Assembly (NCBI GenBank): GCA_018257865.1
Contig: JAEUBA010000085.1
Coordinates: forward strand, 1-64,000
Source of the DNA: Stereocaulon alpinum
Lineage: Eukaryota > Ascomycota > Lecanoromycetes > Lecanorales > Stereocaulaceae
Direction of reading: 5' to 3'
DNA length: 64,000 bases
Positions 10,869-21,100 of this stretch are shown here, one piece after another. The notes beneath the pieces were generated by a model. It saw only the letters and a program-made list of their open reading frames with translations, was not told the DNA's origin and did no database searches. How positions within the stretch are numbered: position 1 is the stretch's first letter; each line of letters opens with the position of its first letter. The position numbers and the translations under genes are program-made.

Positions 10869-11797
10869 GCGTGTGAGTTTCGCTTCTGCTATCTGTGTAG
10901 CCATCGTAGTTTCTGTGGAATAAATTCAGCAGCCTCCATAAGCTCTTTTATGATTGCTATCCAAGAATATTTGAGCCCTTCAATTTTGCAAAGACCTTCC
11001 CAACCTCAGTACTGACTGTATTCGAATGATGGCAGAATCCCCTTCACTACGTTCGGATGGTCCTCGGATAGTCATTAATCTAAGTCGGCATTTGAGCCCT
11101 AGAACCGCTCTTGAGGGACGCGCAATTGGACGCCGGAGAGCTTTAAAGCCGTAGTCTCCGGGCACGCTCCTGGTCACTCAAAGAAGTAGATCTAGGCAAA
11201 TTCTTAGGGTCTTGCGGGAGGGTGATAATCCAGGCAATATGACAATACAAGAGGTGACGGTTCTAGCCTTTGCGGCTTGTTCAAACAAACTGCCATCAGC
11301 GTCAACTATGGGGGTTAGGTGAACCGGATGTTGTAGGTTGAGCACTGCATTGCTTCACGTTATCAATGCTTTTTGACAGGAAGGGTGACTTTGCTTACGT
11401 TATTGACGCTAGAGTAACAACAGGCAATAACAAGCGAGTAGACGTCTTTGGCGTAATCTAGGCATCCATCTAACCGCATACATGTTCTGATTTGAGCGGC
11501 CCGTTGATGTTGCATCAGTAAGTCTTGACATTTTTTACACCGCTCCAGTAGCGCAGATGTTGCAGAATTGAGTGGTAGCGTATCAAAAGAAGGGTGATAT
11601 GATGACGGGCAGTGCTGCATGGTGTGACTATGGCTCCTGAGTCATAACCCTATTATCGGCTTACGGAAATATGCATACTGTACACTAATCTCACACGTCT
11701 GCCTGGCGGTCTGGCTTCAGTGCCTTATATTAATGATGCAGCCCCTCTGGCCTCTCATCGAGAATGCAATTGTCTTCATTGTCAGATCTAATTCGAT
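10869..11797. other. Intergenic, nothing recognised
   Basis: Short frames on the minus strand (10980-11177, 11363-11620) lack domains and good starts. The stretch holds the 3' end of the acidic-protein gene and the upstream region of the DUF7730-like gene. Confidence 0.5.
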
Positions 11798-12707
11798 TTG
11801 TTTACGACAATGACGGACAATATACTACGCGCAGGGAAGGCCATGTGCCGTCCGGCAACAAAGCTGATAGAAATACATCACCAACGCAAGATCGAAATCG
11901 AAAAAGGTCTTCGACGAAACAAGCCAATTCCTCATGCTCTGAAGCGGCGGCGACGAGCTCTCACTTGGCAAGAATCAAAAGCTGTTCAGTCCCAAGACAA
12001 TTCATCACTACTTGCCAAACTTCCCCTCGAGTTGCGCCAACTTATCTGGATAGAATGCGTGGGTAAAATGACTGTGCATCTCAAAATCTGGGATAGAAGG
12101 CTGCGTAGCGTCTGTTGTCGCTGTCCTGAGATGCCTCGGTGTAAGCATCTACGGCACTATGACACGCCAGATGATGAACAGAGACCCCTGGCGGTGCTCT
12201 TGACTTGCCAACAAGTGTCAGTGTTGGCTGAACGCTCAAGACTTGAACATTGCTCATAGAAAGATTAGATACTCCGAGGCTATCGACTTCCTATACTCGC
12301 AGAACATCTTCAAAGTAGTGAACAAAGATTGTCTGGCATACCTTCCCCAGCTCATGCTCCCACAACGCATTAACACTATCCGCCACATCCGCTTCCAATG
12401 GTTCTTACAATACGCGCCGAACACGATTGAACGTCCGAGCAAGAAACCCGGTGATTACGATTGGGCTTGGGCGTCTATTTGGCAGATTCTTGCTTCTATG
12501 CAGGCACTCGAGCATTTGTGGATCAATTTGGATATCCATTCAACATGGAAACATGAGTGGATCGAGCGACAGAGCGTTGTTTTTGACCCGATCAAAGCGG
12601 TGACGACGCCGAAGCACTTTAACCTAGTGATTCCGTTTTCCGAGGAACTTGAGCAGGAGACGCTGGCCGGTTTGCCATGCCACATTCCGTTGCCTGGCGA
12701 GAGTTAG
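11798..12707 (+). CDS. DUF7730-like fungal protein
   Basis: Two exons, 11798-12214 and 12264-12707, with a 49-nt intron; 286 residues. Splicing joins LLTCQQ to IRYSEAIDFLYSQNIF, which re-creates the signature of a large family of uncharacterised fungal proteins (leucine, two Cys/Gln-type residues, then a SEA..FLYS..F helix). The usual entry motif, LPLELRQLIWIECVG, is at about residues 73-87, preceded by a basic region (KPIPHALKRRRRAL). The C-terminal part (IRHIRFQWFL and LEHLWINLDI) fits the repeated strand-helix units of this family. The role is unknown; some relatives resemble F-box-like adaptors. A Cys/His group near residues 105-120 (CCRCPEMPRCKHLRH) may bind zinc. A decayed member of the same family lies at 36829-37600. 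Confidence 0.75.
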
Positions 12708-13429
12708 CCGGACTCCTCTGAACCTTATGTAGCTACTTGCACTCTGTATGCGTATACTTGTCACAAAGTCTCTAGTTCGGATATGTATCGCATTGTCCCC
12801 CATATGATATCCTATTCTGAGTCGCCGCTATGTCCACGTATCAAGGCGTCTTCAACTGCGGCAACAGCAGCTTCCCAAATGTCTGCTCCTTCTGGGCAGG
12901 GCTATGGCCCAGCTGTAGCTACCTGCCCAGCCCCATTAGACATTCGGAAGGGCCCCAATCTTTATCCTGATTGAACAGTTTCTGTTCGATTTTGTCCGAT
13001 AGCGACTGAGCCTGCCGCCCATTGTCTATGGAAAGGTTCGGCAAGTCGTGGACTGCGTTCTTATTTGTTGCAGTTGTTCTTGTAGGGAAAAGTGCGAAAT
13101 AACTTCCTGCAAATGTTACGCAACCCCTTTGTGGGGTTCGGCTAATGTGCCTCATATGTGACACAGTACCAGACACTTTGCGTACACGCGCTCGCCGCCG
13201 CGAGGTTCGGAATAGAGTACATGTGTATGGACAGCGAGCAAGCAATATTTTTCTCAGATCTTGATCGATATGGTCATATAACGATGGGCACTTCGCGAAT
13301 GCCAGCACAATGCGCTGCTTGGATCTCCATGGGTCCCCTAGCATCAAGTCTCGGAATGCTCTAATATATAGTCGAGTTTTTGACGCCACGATCTGTTCTT
13401 TCCAACAACACCCAAGTTCTTCAGAGGAC
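12708..13429. other. Intergenic, nothing recognised
   Basis: A 156-codon minus-strand frame (12919-13389) is open but has no domain, and its composition is Arg/Ser-rich. I do not consider it a supported gene. Confidence 0.45.
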
Positions 13430-14756
13430 TTAGTTTTGTCCGGCGTCTAGAGGCGGTGTATCCATGAAGCAGCAGCCCAGCATAATCTTAGGGTACCTAT
13501 GCCCATGCACCTCCGCCGCCTCAACAGCTTTCCGGATCTCCTCGTCCTCCTGCTCCGTCAATTTGACGTTCAAAGCGCCTATGTTCTCTTCCAAGTACTT
13601 AATCTTCTGAGTCCAAGGTATGGGTATGATATCATTGCCTTGATTCATCAGCCACGCCAAAGTCAGTTGCCCAGACGTGTACCCCTTCGCCTTCGCCATT
13701 TCTCCCAGCTGATCCACCAACTTCAGATTCTTAGGAAAATTCTCGGCTGAGAAGCTCGACGCAGTACGTCTCCAGTCATCTTGTTCGAAATCGGCGTTAG
13801 ATTTGTAGTGTCCTGTCAGGAGGCCGCGACCAAGAGGCGAGTAAGCGACTGTGGCTACACCAAGTTCACGGCAACTCTATTTGGGGTCCTCGATGTCCAT
13901 TGTGAACGGTGAGTATTCGATCGGAACACGGAGACCTGATGGACCTTACAGGCGCGGCGGAGGAATTCGGATGAGCATTCACTTCAGCCAAGATACTTGA
14001 CTTTGCCGGCTCTGCTGAGTGTCAGTGGGGATGTGCTAATCGGAAGTGGGAAGAGGTACCTGACCGCTTCCGCCATGGTGTTGACAACAATCTCGACCGG
14101 TGCCTTGCCGTCTAGTTGATGACTGTATCCCATTAGCCTTTTCTCTAAGGGAGAGTGATCAGGGTCTCAACAAGAGCATTACTAACCAGTACCACAGGTC
14201 AACATGATCAATTTGGAGTCTTTTGAGGCTAGTATCGATAGCAGCACGAATGTACTCGGAATCGTTACGGAAGATTCGCGTACCATCCGAACCCACTTTC
14301 ACACTAAAATTGGTGGCCAGAAAGATTTTGTCCCACAGTCAGCAAGGATTCTCACAGTTTCATTAGGGTTAGCGAGCCTCATCACACTTCCCAGTACGTT
14401 CGAACCACTTGCCGATTAGCTCTTCACTGTCTGCGTAGCCCTCTATACCGAGATGTGAGCATGCTACAAAACAATAGCGAGAATCACAGGCGTACACGTA
14501 GTATCCCAGAGTTTGCAGCCAAGTTCATACACGCGATCCAAGACTTTGAATCTGTCTTCCTCCGAAGGGCCCGAGCCATATAGGAATGCTGTTCATCAAG
14601 GGTAAGCCTCTAGTACCGCAAAACAAGCGTACTAAGGGAGGGACAGGTGTTAAACAGATTGTCTCACTTACAACTTAGGCCCATGGCGCCATAGCCAAGA
14701 GCCGTGACCTGAGGACCGTTCTTGCCTAGTTGGCGGTTTAGTAGTTGGGACTCCAT
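13430..14756 (-). pseudogene. Aldo-keto reductase pseudogene
   Basis: The family can be followed from the start at 14756 (MESQLLNRQLGKNGPQV, then ALGYGAMGL) through GSGPSEEDRF, SEELIGKWFERTGK, FLATNFSVKVGSDG, the segment DTSLKRLQIDHVDLWY, IEYSPFTMDIEDPK and CRELGVATVAYSPLGRGLL, to the C-terminal DIIPIPWTQK. This is the order of an NADP(H) aldo-keto reductase (YakC/AKR13-like, ~340 residues). It is broken. A one-base frame slip lies just before IEYSPF (about 13910-13925). An in-frame TAG follows EDPK at about 13885, where several codons usually present are missing. The segments around 14430-14500 cannot be joined in frame with standard splice sites. The last 300 bases are intact, so the decay is recent. 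It probably makes no working enzyme. Confidence 0.78.
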
Positions 14757-15687
14757 AATGCTAGTATTTGATATCGAGTTATCATGGGCTCAAGTATCGA
14801 CAACAACAGCTATCGTTTGCAATCGCCGATGAATGGAGCTGCTGTTATAGTCAGCCTGCCCGGACTTGAGCTCGTATGTCCGCTAAAGTCCCTCGGAGTT
14901 TTCGTGAATCGCGTAAGGCTTTACGAGGTATTAGTGATATGGAAGCAGTAAGACACCTACTTTTCTGATCCTCGCGACTCTGTAGATTCATCAGAAGGAC
15001 TGAAATAGAGCATCCAGCGCAACCTGATGAGGAGTCAACGTCATTGACGCTCGTTGAACGTTTAGCACAGCTGCATAGGTTTACCCTCACGCAAAAGCCC
15101 AGGTGATCCAGTTGATGACGAGATCGGTCTTGATCCCGGGAAGCAATTGTCAGCATCTTGCGTCGAAAGTTCGAACGTCAGGCAGTGAGATGTAGCTTCA
15201 GGTACGCAGGCTTAGTCAACAAGGCCCTGGAATAGAGCAAATGAAGTCGATTATACGGACTTACATAAGTAAAGATTTCCACAATTTCGTCCCTGGATTG
15301 GAGAATATCTACCAAGACTTGGATGGCGTAGCCCACGAACGACATCATCTGCTTAAGCACAGCCTGTTGGCTTGGCGAGAGATCAATTGGGGTGAGCTTC
15401 GGAGGCCTAAGTGATAATTAATTTCGTGAAGTCGGACATCAAAATGTATAAGGTAGCCAGGCCATCTACTATAGACGCTATACGAGTACTGTTTCATGAA
15501 AATCTAGTAATTTTTGTATCATCTGCCTCATATACGTACTCTTGTTGCCGAGGCGCTCTCTTCGATCCTACATCTGCTCATTATTCACTGGGGCCGAAGA
15601 CACTTCAATTTCCATCCCCACCGAAATTTGGCTACCGTTGGTCAGTACTAATGCGGCACAAAACTTTCTTGGACAACAACTTGCTAC
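14757..15687. other. Intergenic, nothing recognised
   Basis: Contains only short overlapping frames (14851-15156, 15178-15360 on minus; 15411-15799 on plus). It is the upstream side of the aldo-keto reductase relic and the downstream side of the permease gene. Confidence 0.5.
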
Positions 15688-17600
15688 TTACTTATCACCT
15701 CTTCCAATCTGCCGGAACCCTCCGATGGACTTCTTCAAGTTGCTCTCTGGAAAGTCTGTCGAGGTCGAGCCTGAGAGCTCATTGCTTTTAAGCCTCTGAT
15801 GACCATCAAAGCCTGCGCCATCGGATCTGTACCCCATCTCCTCACCTAGGAAATCGAGTTGGCGGATGCAGATGCGGCAGTGATTTCGACAGCGACCCGT
15901 GAACCAATGGCGTGCCCAAAGGAACCAGGAGCCGAAGGCGCAGAGGCCAACGATTCCCAAAGCGACTGGCGTATAATTGAACGTCTGCCTTGTCACTGGA
16001 TTCAGGGTAGGCAGGCAAAATACTGTCGTGATAAAGCCAATCCAAAGACACGAAACTATGGCTATGGGTCTTGACGCCCTACCCAGGTGGAATGGTCCGC
16101 GCTTTAGATTCCGCGGCCAGACTAGCCCCATGGCGATTGGAATGCCATAGGACAGATAGAGACCTATGGTGGCGATAGAGGTGGAACCGAGAAGCGCGAC
16201 TTCGGATCCGAGAGACGGGAGAGCAAGGAGAAAGGAGCAGGTAGCACCGAATAGTACTGTGCGAACAGGCGAGCGGAAACCGCGGTCGATTATGTGTAAG
16301 CGATGCGGAATACCACCGTCACGGGCAAAGGCAAACATCATCCTCGAGTTCGAAGTCTAGCAGAACGTTAGGCCAAGTTTCATATGCTATATTATCATAA
16401 GAGTAGCCTCTTACCAAGCTGAACAGGCCACAATGCCAGATACATAGCATGATCAAGACCATCAGCACAAGCCCACCACCTCGACCACATGCATCCACCA
16501 ATATCTGAAGGACTGGCTGAGGAGCCGTACGCACAGTCTCGTAATCTTGAATTGAGAATAGCAACGAAACAATCAGGAAGAATCCGATGACAGCCGAACC
16601 TGCAATAGCAGATAACAATCCTAGTGGTGCATCTCTAACAGCTTTTCGAGTTTCTTCGCACAGGTGAGCCGATGCGTCAAAGCCGAGAATAGTGTATTGG
16701 CTCATCAGCACTCCCGTGGCGGCCACGTATGCCGGACTTGCTCTTACGCTCCACCCGACCGCACCATCTACCCCGGTCCCATCGTAGAATTTTGAAAAGA
16801 CGAATGCCGAGCTTTTGTGCATGGGTGCCTTTGCGAGCACTGCTGTTGCCAGACATGAGACGCCAATTGTATTCAGGGTGATCGAGGTGTAGATCATGTA
16901 GCGAAGGGTGCGGAAGCTGAATAGATTCAGAGCGACGTGGGAAGCAAGCACGACAGCTAGGACCCCAAGTGTCTTGCCCGCAGACGGTGTGTAATTATGG
17001 CTTACTTGTGCTGTTGTCGAGATGAGATTTGCTAAGAAGAAGTCTATGCCCGTGGTAACAGCGACTTGACCAAGTAGATTGAACCTGATTGTAGATCGTC
17101 AGAAAGAAGTCTAAGGACAAGCTACGTGGCCAACTTGCCAGCCGGTGATCCACGCGAAGAAGGGTGCGTGGATTTGTGGTGCGAGCATATACGCCCAGAA
17201 ATAGGGGCCTCCAGATGCGGGAATCGAGGAGAGGATCTCAGCCATACTCATCCCAATCAGAAGTGTAAAGAAGCTGATGATGATCCATCCGACAGCCATA
17301 ATGCTGGGACCTCCGGTGTTTAGGCCATAGGAGAAGAGCCTGTAGCACGTCAGCACTCGACCCCGTATGTGGTAGTCAGTGCGTTCCTACGTCGTAATCC
17401 CCGTCACTACGCTCTAGGAAGAGGAATTATTTAGTGCTTGTGGAATCCACTACACCACTGCGTGGATGACATACGATAATTGAGAAGGAAGCCCCAAAAT
17501 TGTGTAGGAGGCTCGAATCTCTCAACAATTCCTGCGTATAGCCTAACTCGGCCAGACGTCCCTCGTCTTGAATCTTGAAATTGATCTCCGAGGAAGACAT
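15688..17600 (-). CDS. Amino acid/GABA-type permease (APC superfamily)
   Basis: Five exons: 17600-17475, 17413-17391, 17339-17139, 17084-16415 and 16356-15688; 562 residues. Exon 1 encodes the cytoplasmic N-terminus with LAELGYTQELLRDSS. Exons 2-3 give SVVTGITT and FSYGLNTGGPSIMAVGW, then MAEILSSIPASGGPYFW, the conserved first helices of GABA/choline permeases of the UGA4/BAT1 type. Exon 4 has GVLMSQYTILGFDASAHLCEE, the highly conserved helix 6 region. Exon 5 starts TSNSRMMFAFARDGGIP. About twelve membrane segments are expected, in the plasma or vacuolar membrane. The third intron (17085-17138) has a GC donor (GCAAGT) and is the only join that restores ITGWFNLLGQ. The last ~60 residues after WARHWFTG diverge from the family and may contain one more small intron (about 15841-15890). 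Confidence 0.9.
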
Positions 17601-17866
17601 GATGTGGTCTCAATATGTACTGCTAAGGCACAGTCAGCTGTACTTGTTGAAAGAAGAGTTGGGAAGACCCTATAGACGTCGTGATGTTGTCACTGTTACC
17701 TTCCCCTTGCTCCTACCTCCGTATCGAATTCTCTATATACACTGGTAGACCAACGAGAAGAGAATACAATGGAGGAAGGAGCTACCACCCATTCTACAAA
17801 TCATGATGAAGGGCCCAGAAAATAGAGAAATCTATCACTTTGTCAGCTGTCTGGTTTTCGGAAGCC

Positions 17867-18011
17867 GGCGGGTTGCTGTGCCATCTGCTTGCAGGTGAAA
17901 GCTTTGCTTCCTGTGGCGGGTTACTGTGCCATCTGCTTGCAGGTGAAAGCTTTGCTTCCTGTGGCGGGTTACTGTGCCATCTGCTTGCAGGCGAAAGCTT
18001 TGCTTTCCTGC
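17867..18011. repeat. 48-bp minisatellite, three copies
   Basis: Three head-to-tail units begin at 17867, 17915 and 17963. Copies 1 and 2 differ at one site. Copy 3 has one extra T and two substitutions, and a partial fourth unit follows. The unit starts GGCGGGTTACTGTGCC. Being 48 bp, it keeps frames open on both strands, but no start, domain or splice context supports translation. It lies 130-270 bases beyond the stop of the CHAT gene, so it may be in that transcript's 3' end. The rest of 17601-18138 shows nothing else. Confidence 0.95.
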
Positions 18012-18138
18012 GGCGGGGATGTACCGGGCTATGCGCAGTGATTTCATCGAAGTGCAGTCGTGGCTGGAAAATTCTAAGCACACGTATCCCGGACAATCTA
18101 TAGCCTTTCATCGTACTATCAACGACCATTACAGACTC

Positions 18139-21100
18139 TCAGCTATTCTCCCTACGCTCATCATGGTCATAGCCGGGAACCGCGTTATCGGTTCTCTCCA
18201 TTGTGTAGTATTGTTCAGCGTTGCCCATGATAATGAACGGGGCCCAGTAGAATGGATGTTTAAAATCAATGATATGTTCCGGGTTTGACAATTCTTCCTT
18301 GAGATGTTGGAGCTTTTGTCTGCCAAATTTGACAAGCTTTCCAGGCTCTAAGCCTTCGTCCTCCGCAGTATCCCAGCCGTTCATGAAGTCATCAATGATA
18401 TCGATGATGCCCCTGTTATCTTTCAGATTGAGGGAAATGAGGGATGTGGTGGCTCGATGCCACAGGGTTGCTATGGACGCGTGGTCCTCGTGAAACAGGA
18501 GCTCATGATAGAAGAAGGACATGTGCGCAAGCGTGGCAAGGTCATTACTGTGCCAGAGGGCTCCAATGTACGCATTCGCACCGGCAGCCAAGACAGCGTG
18601 TGAGAAGCCAAGTATGTCTCCTCGATCTGTCGATTTGCCCAGGCCACTAAAGCATGCGCTGAACACTACTACTTTGACTGCGCTCTGTACGGCTAGGAGA
18701 TCAAGGACTCTGAGTTTCTCCCTAAGCGAGAGTGACGAATGGAATGGCGCTTCCAGATCAACTGAGCCATGGGTGCCGAGGTGGAGCCAGTCACATGACT
18801 CGAATTCTTGCATGAAATCCTCCCTGGTCATGTGCGCTGCGTTTCGTGGCTTGGTACCGAAGAGATTAGCAAGTAAGATGACCTCGACACCCGCCATAGG
18901 AAGCTGTTTCTCGCCTGTTCTCGTAGATTCTCGCAGACTCCCTGGCTTTGCTAAAGCACAAAACCTGCCGAGCGCGCTCTTGTTCCTTTCTCGTGTCATC
19001 AAGTCCAGCAGACTGTACAAGCTTGGCGTTTGCGAGACACCCTTTTCCATGATCAGATGGGTCGATCTAGATAGCAGAGTCCCGAACGGGAATCGGGCCA
19101 GCTCTCCAGAAGATATAAAAATCACATGCTCTGCGGCCGCAACAGCTTCCTCCAACGGTCCTAGAATCGCAGCCGAGAGGAGTCCAAGGGGTTCAAGTGC
19201 TCCCTTCCAAGATTCTCGACCTTCGCTGAACGCAAACTCATGGAGGCAGATGTCCACAAGCTTTCGTATTACACGGGTGTTTGCAGTCACGTCAAAATTT
19301 GCATGCTCAATTCCCTTGCCGCCAATACCAATTAAAGCCATGCCATCCTCATCTACAGAAGTGTGTATCACAAGCACCTTGTCCAGATATTCACTTTCGA
19401 TGATCAGCTTTACAACTTGATCTGGCCTAGGCCTTCGGCTCCAGTCTCGCATGACACTGGCTCTTTGTAGCCGGTTCTGAGCATCCACCTTTCCACTCTC
19501 TAATCCTTCCAATTCAATTTCCTCATCTCTGTCACGGGATCTTGGGAGAGACTTCAAGTCGAGTAATAGCTGTATGTGGTATTGGTCTCGGATCAACTGC
19601 GCGCGGTCCATATCGCTAGGCGAGCTTTCCAGCTCATTGAAAAGCCCCATCCGCTCAGTCTCAAGCGCGACTAGAGCGTCAACTTCTGGATCTCCCGACA
19701 AGTAAAGTAGAGGCTGTGCGAAAGCTTTGAACACAACTAGATCCACTCTGCAACGGGATAACGGTTGAAGGTCGGATTGATAAGTTCTCTTGTCCCGCAG
19801 ATGAAGTAGGACCCGGATATATGCATTGATCAATCTGACGCCTCCTGTTCGTAGCTGCACTAATCGCTCACCTATTCCTGACATCGTTTGCCGCAGGGCC
19901 TGGCTGAGAGAGAAGAGCTCTTTACCTTGAATCAGGAAGCGAAGGGCTAGGTCATGACGATCAATGCCTTCCATGATAAGTCCTGCCCAAAGACACCGCT
20001 GCCAGGGAGGTGTCCTGGTATAACTGCTAGCGCTAGTGAAGTATCCTGGAGACATCTTCTCTACCACGTTCAAAACCCTTCGACCTCGCTGCCAGTTCTT
20101 CACTTGAATACATGCGTTGAGCAGAATTTCTTGGCCTAGGATCTCTTTGTGGAACAAGTAAAGCTTCGAGACTAGATCCTCCGGCAGGTCTATTGGAAGC
20201 CTCACATTATCTTCGACGCTTGTCAAAATTTCTGCGGCAGCATCTATCTGTCCCATTCGTGCTTTGAGATTCACTGAATACAACCGTGCGAATTTAGTAG
20301 ATTCATTGGTGATCCGCAGAGCTTCTTCAAGCGCTGATGAAAGACTGTCTTCCGATGACTTCGCCGACGACTCGGTCTTGTCAATGGCTATCGAAGCTCG
20401 TACAAATCGCAAACGTTCTTCCTGCTGGCTGACCCAAATGGCAGTGGATGCTTTAGTAAACTCAGTAAAATCAAGCTCTTTCACCTTGCCCATCAGATCG
20501 ATAATCACATTGTCCATCCCATGTATGTTCTTGGTGTACTCTGGGACAATGGAAATGGCCAATTCGCAAGCCTTCTTGGCAGAATGCTGATGCGCACAGA
20601 TCCGCCTCTGCAACCCATGGAGATCTTCCAGCATCTTATCTCCATGCGCCTCGATATCTTCGAAGAATAGCGCCACGACGTTAAGCAGGAGCCCTTTTAG
20701 ATCATCCAATTTGAGCAGCGCGGACTGGTAATCACCCAGACTTGCGAGACAGTCGATCTCGAGAGTCAAACTCTGAAGCATAGCCGATGACCTCCGGGTC
20801 CCAGCGTCGAATATCGCAAGAGCAACATGTACATGATGTCTAGCTTCATGGATTTGGCCACGAATATAACGCGCGTGACGAGCAAGCCTAAGTGCCAGGA
20901 GTCCAAAGCGCAGCGTGTATTCGTCATTGCCAGTCTCTTTGCCCCATCGACCAATACTCGTGCCTAAGAGTAACCTGTCAGACGTACGAGCGAAGAGGGA
21001 TATTCTATGAGTCTGAGCCAATTTCTGATTCCAGGTATCTCCCCATGCTGTGAACAGGGACTCTGCACGCAAGAAGAACTCGAATGACCTTTCGACTTCC

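Noticed and set aside
17867..18011. 48-bp units considered as a CRISPR-like array or a translated repeat domain
   Set aside because: Units are contiguous with no spacers, and the genome is fungal. Frames on both strands are open only because 48 is a multiple of three.
18521..19420. Long plus-strand open frame (~299 codons)
   Set aside because: It is antisense to the CHAT domain, which has clear motifs on the minus strand. Ser/Arg-rich composition marks it as a shadow frame.
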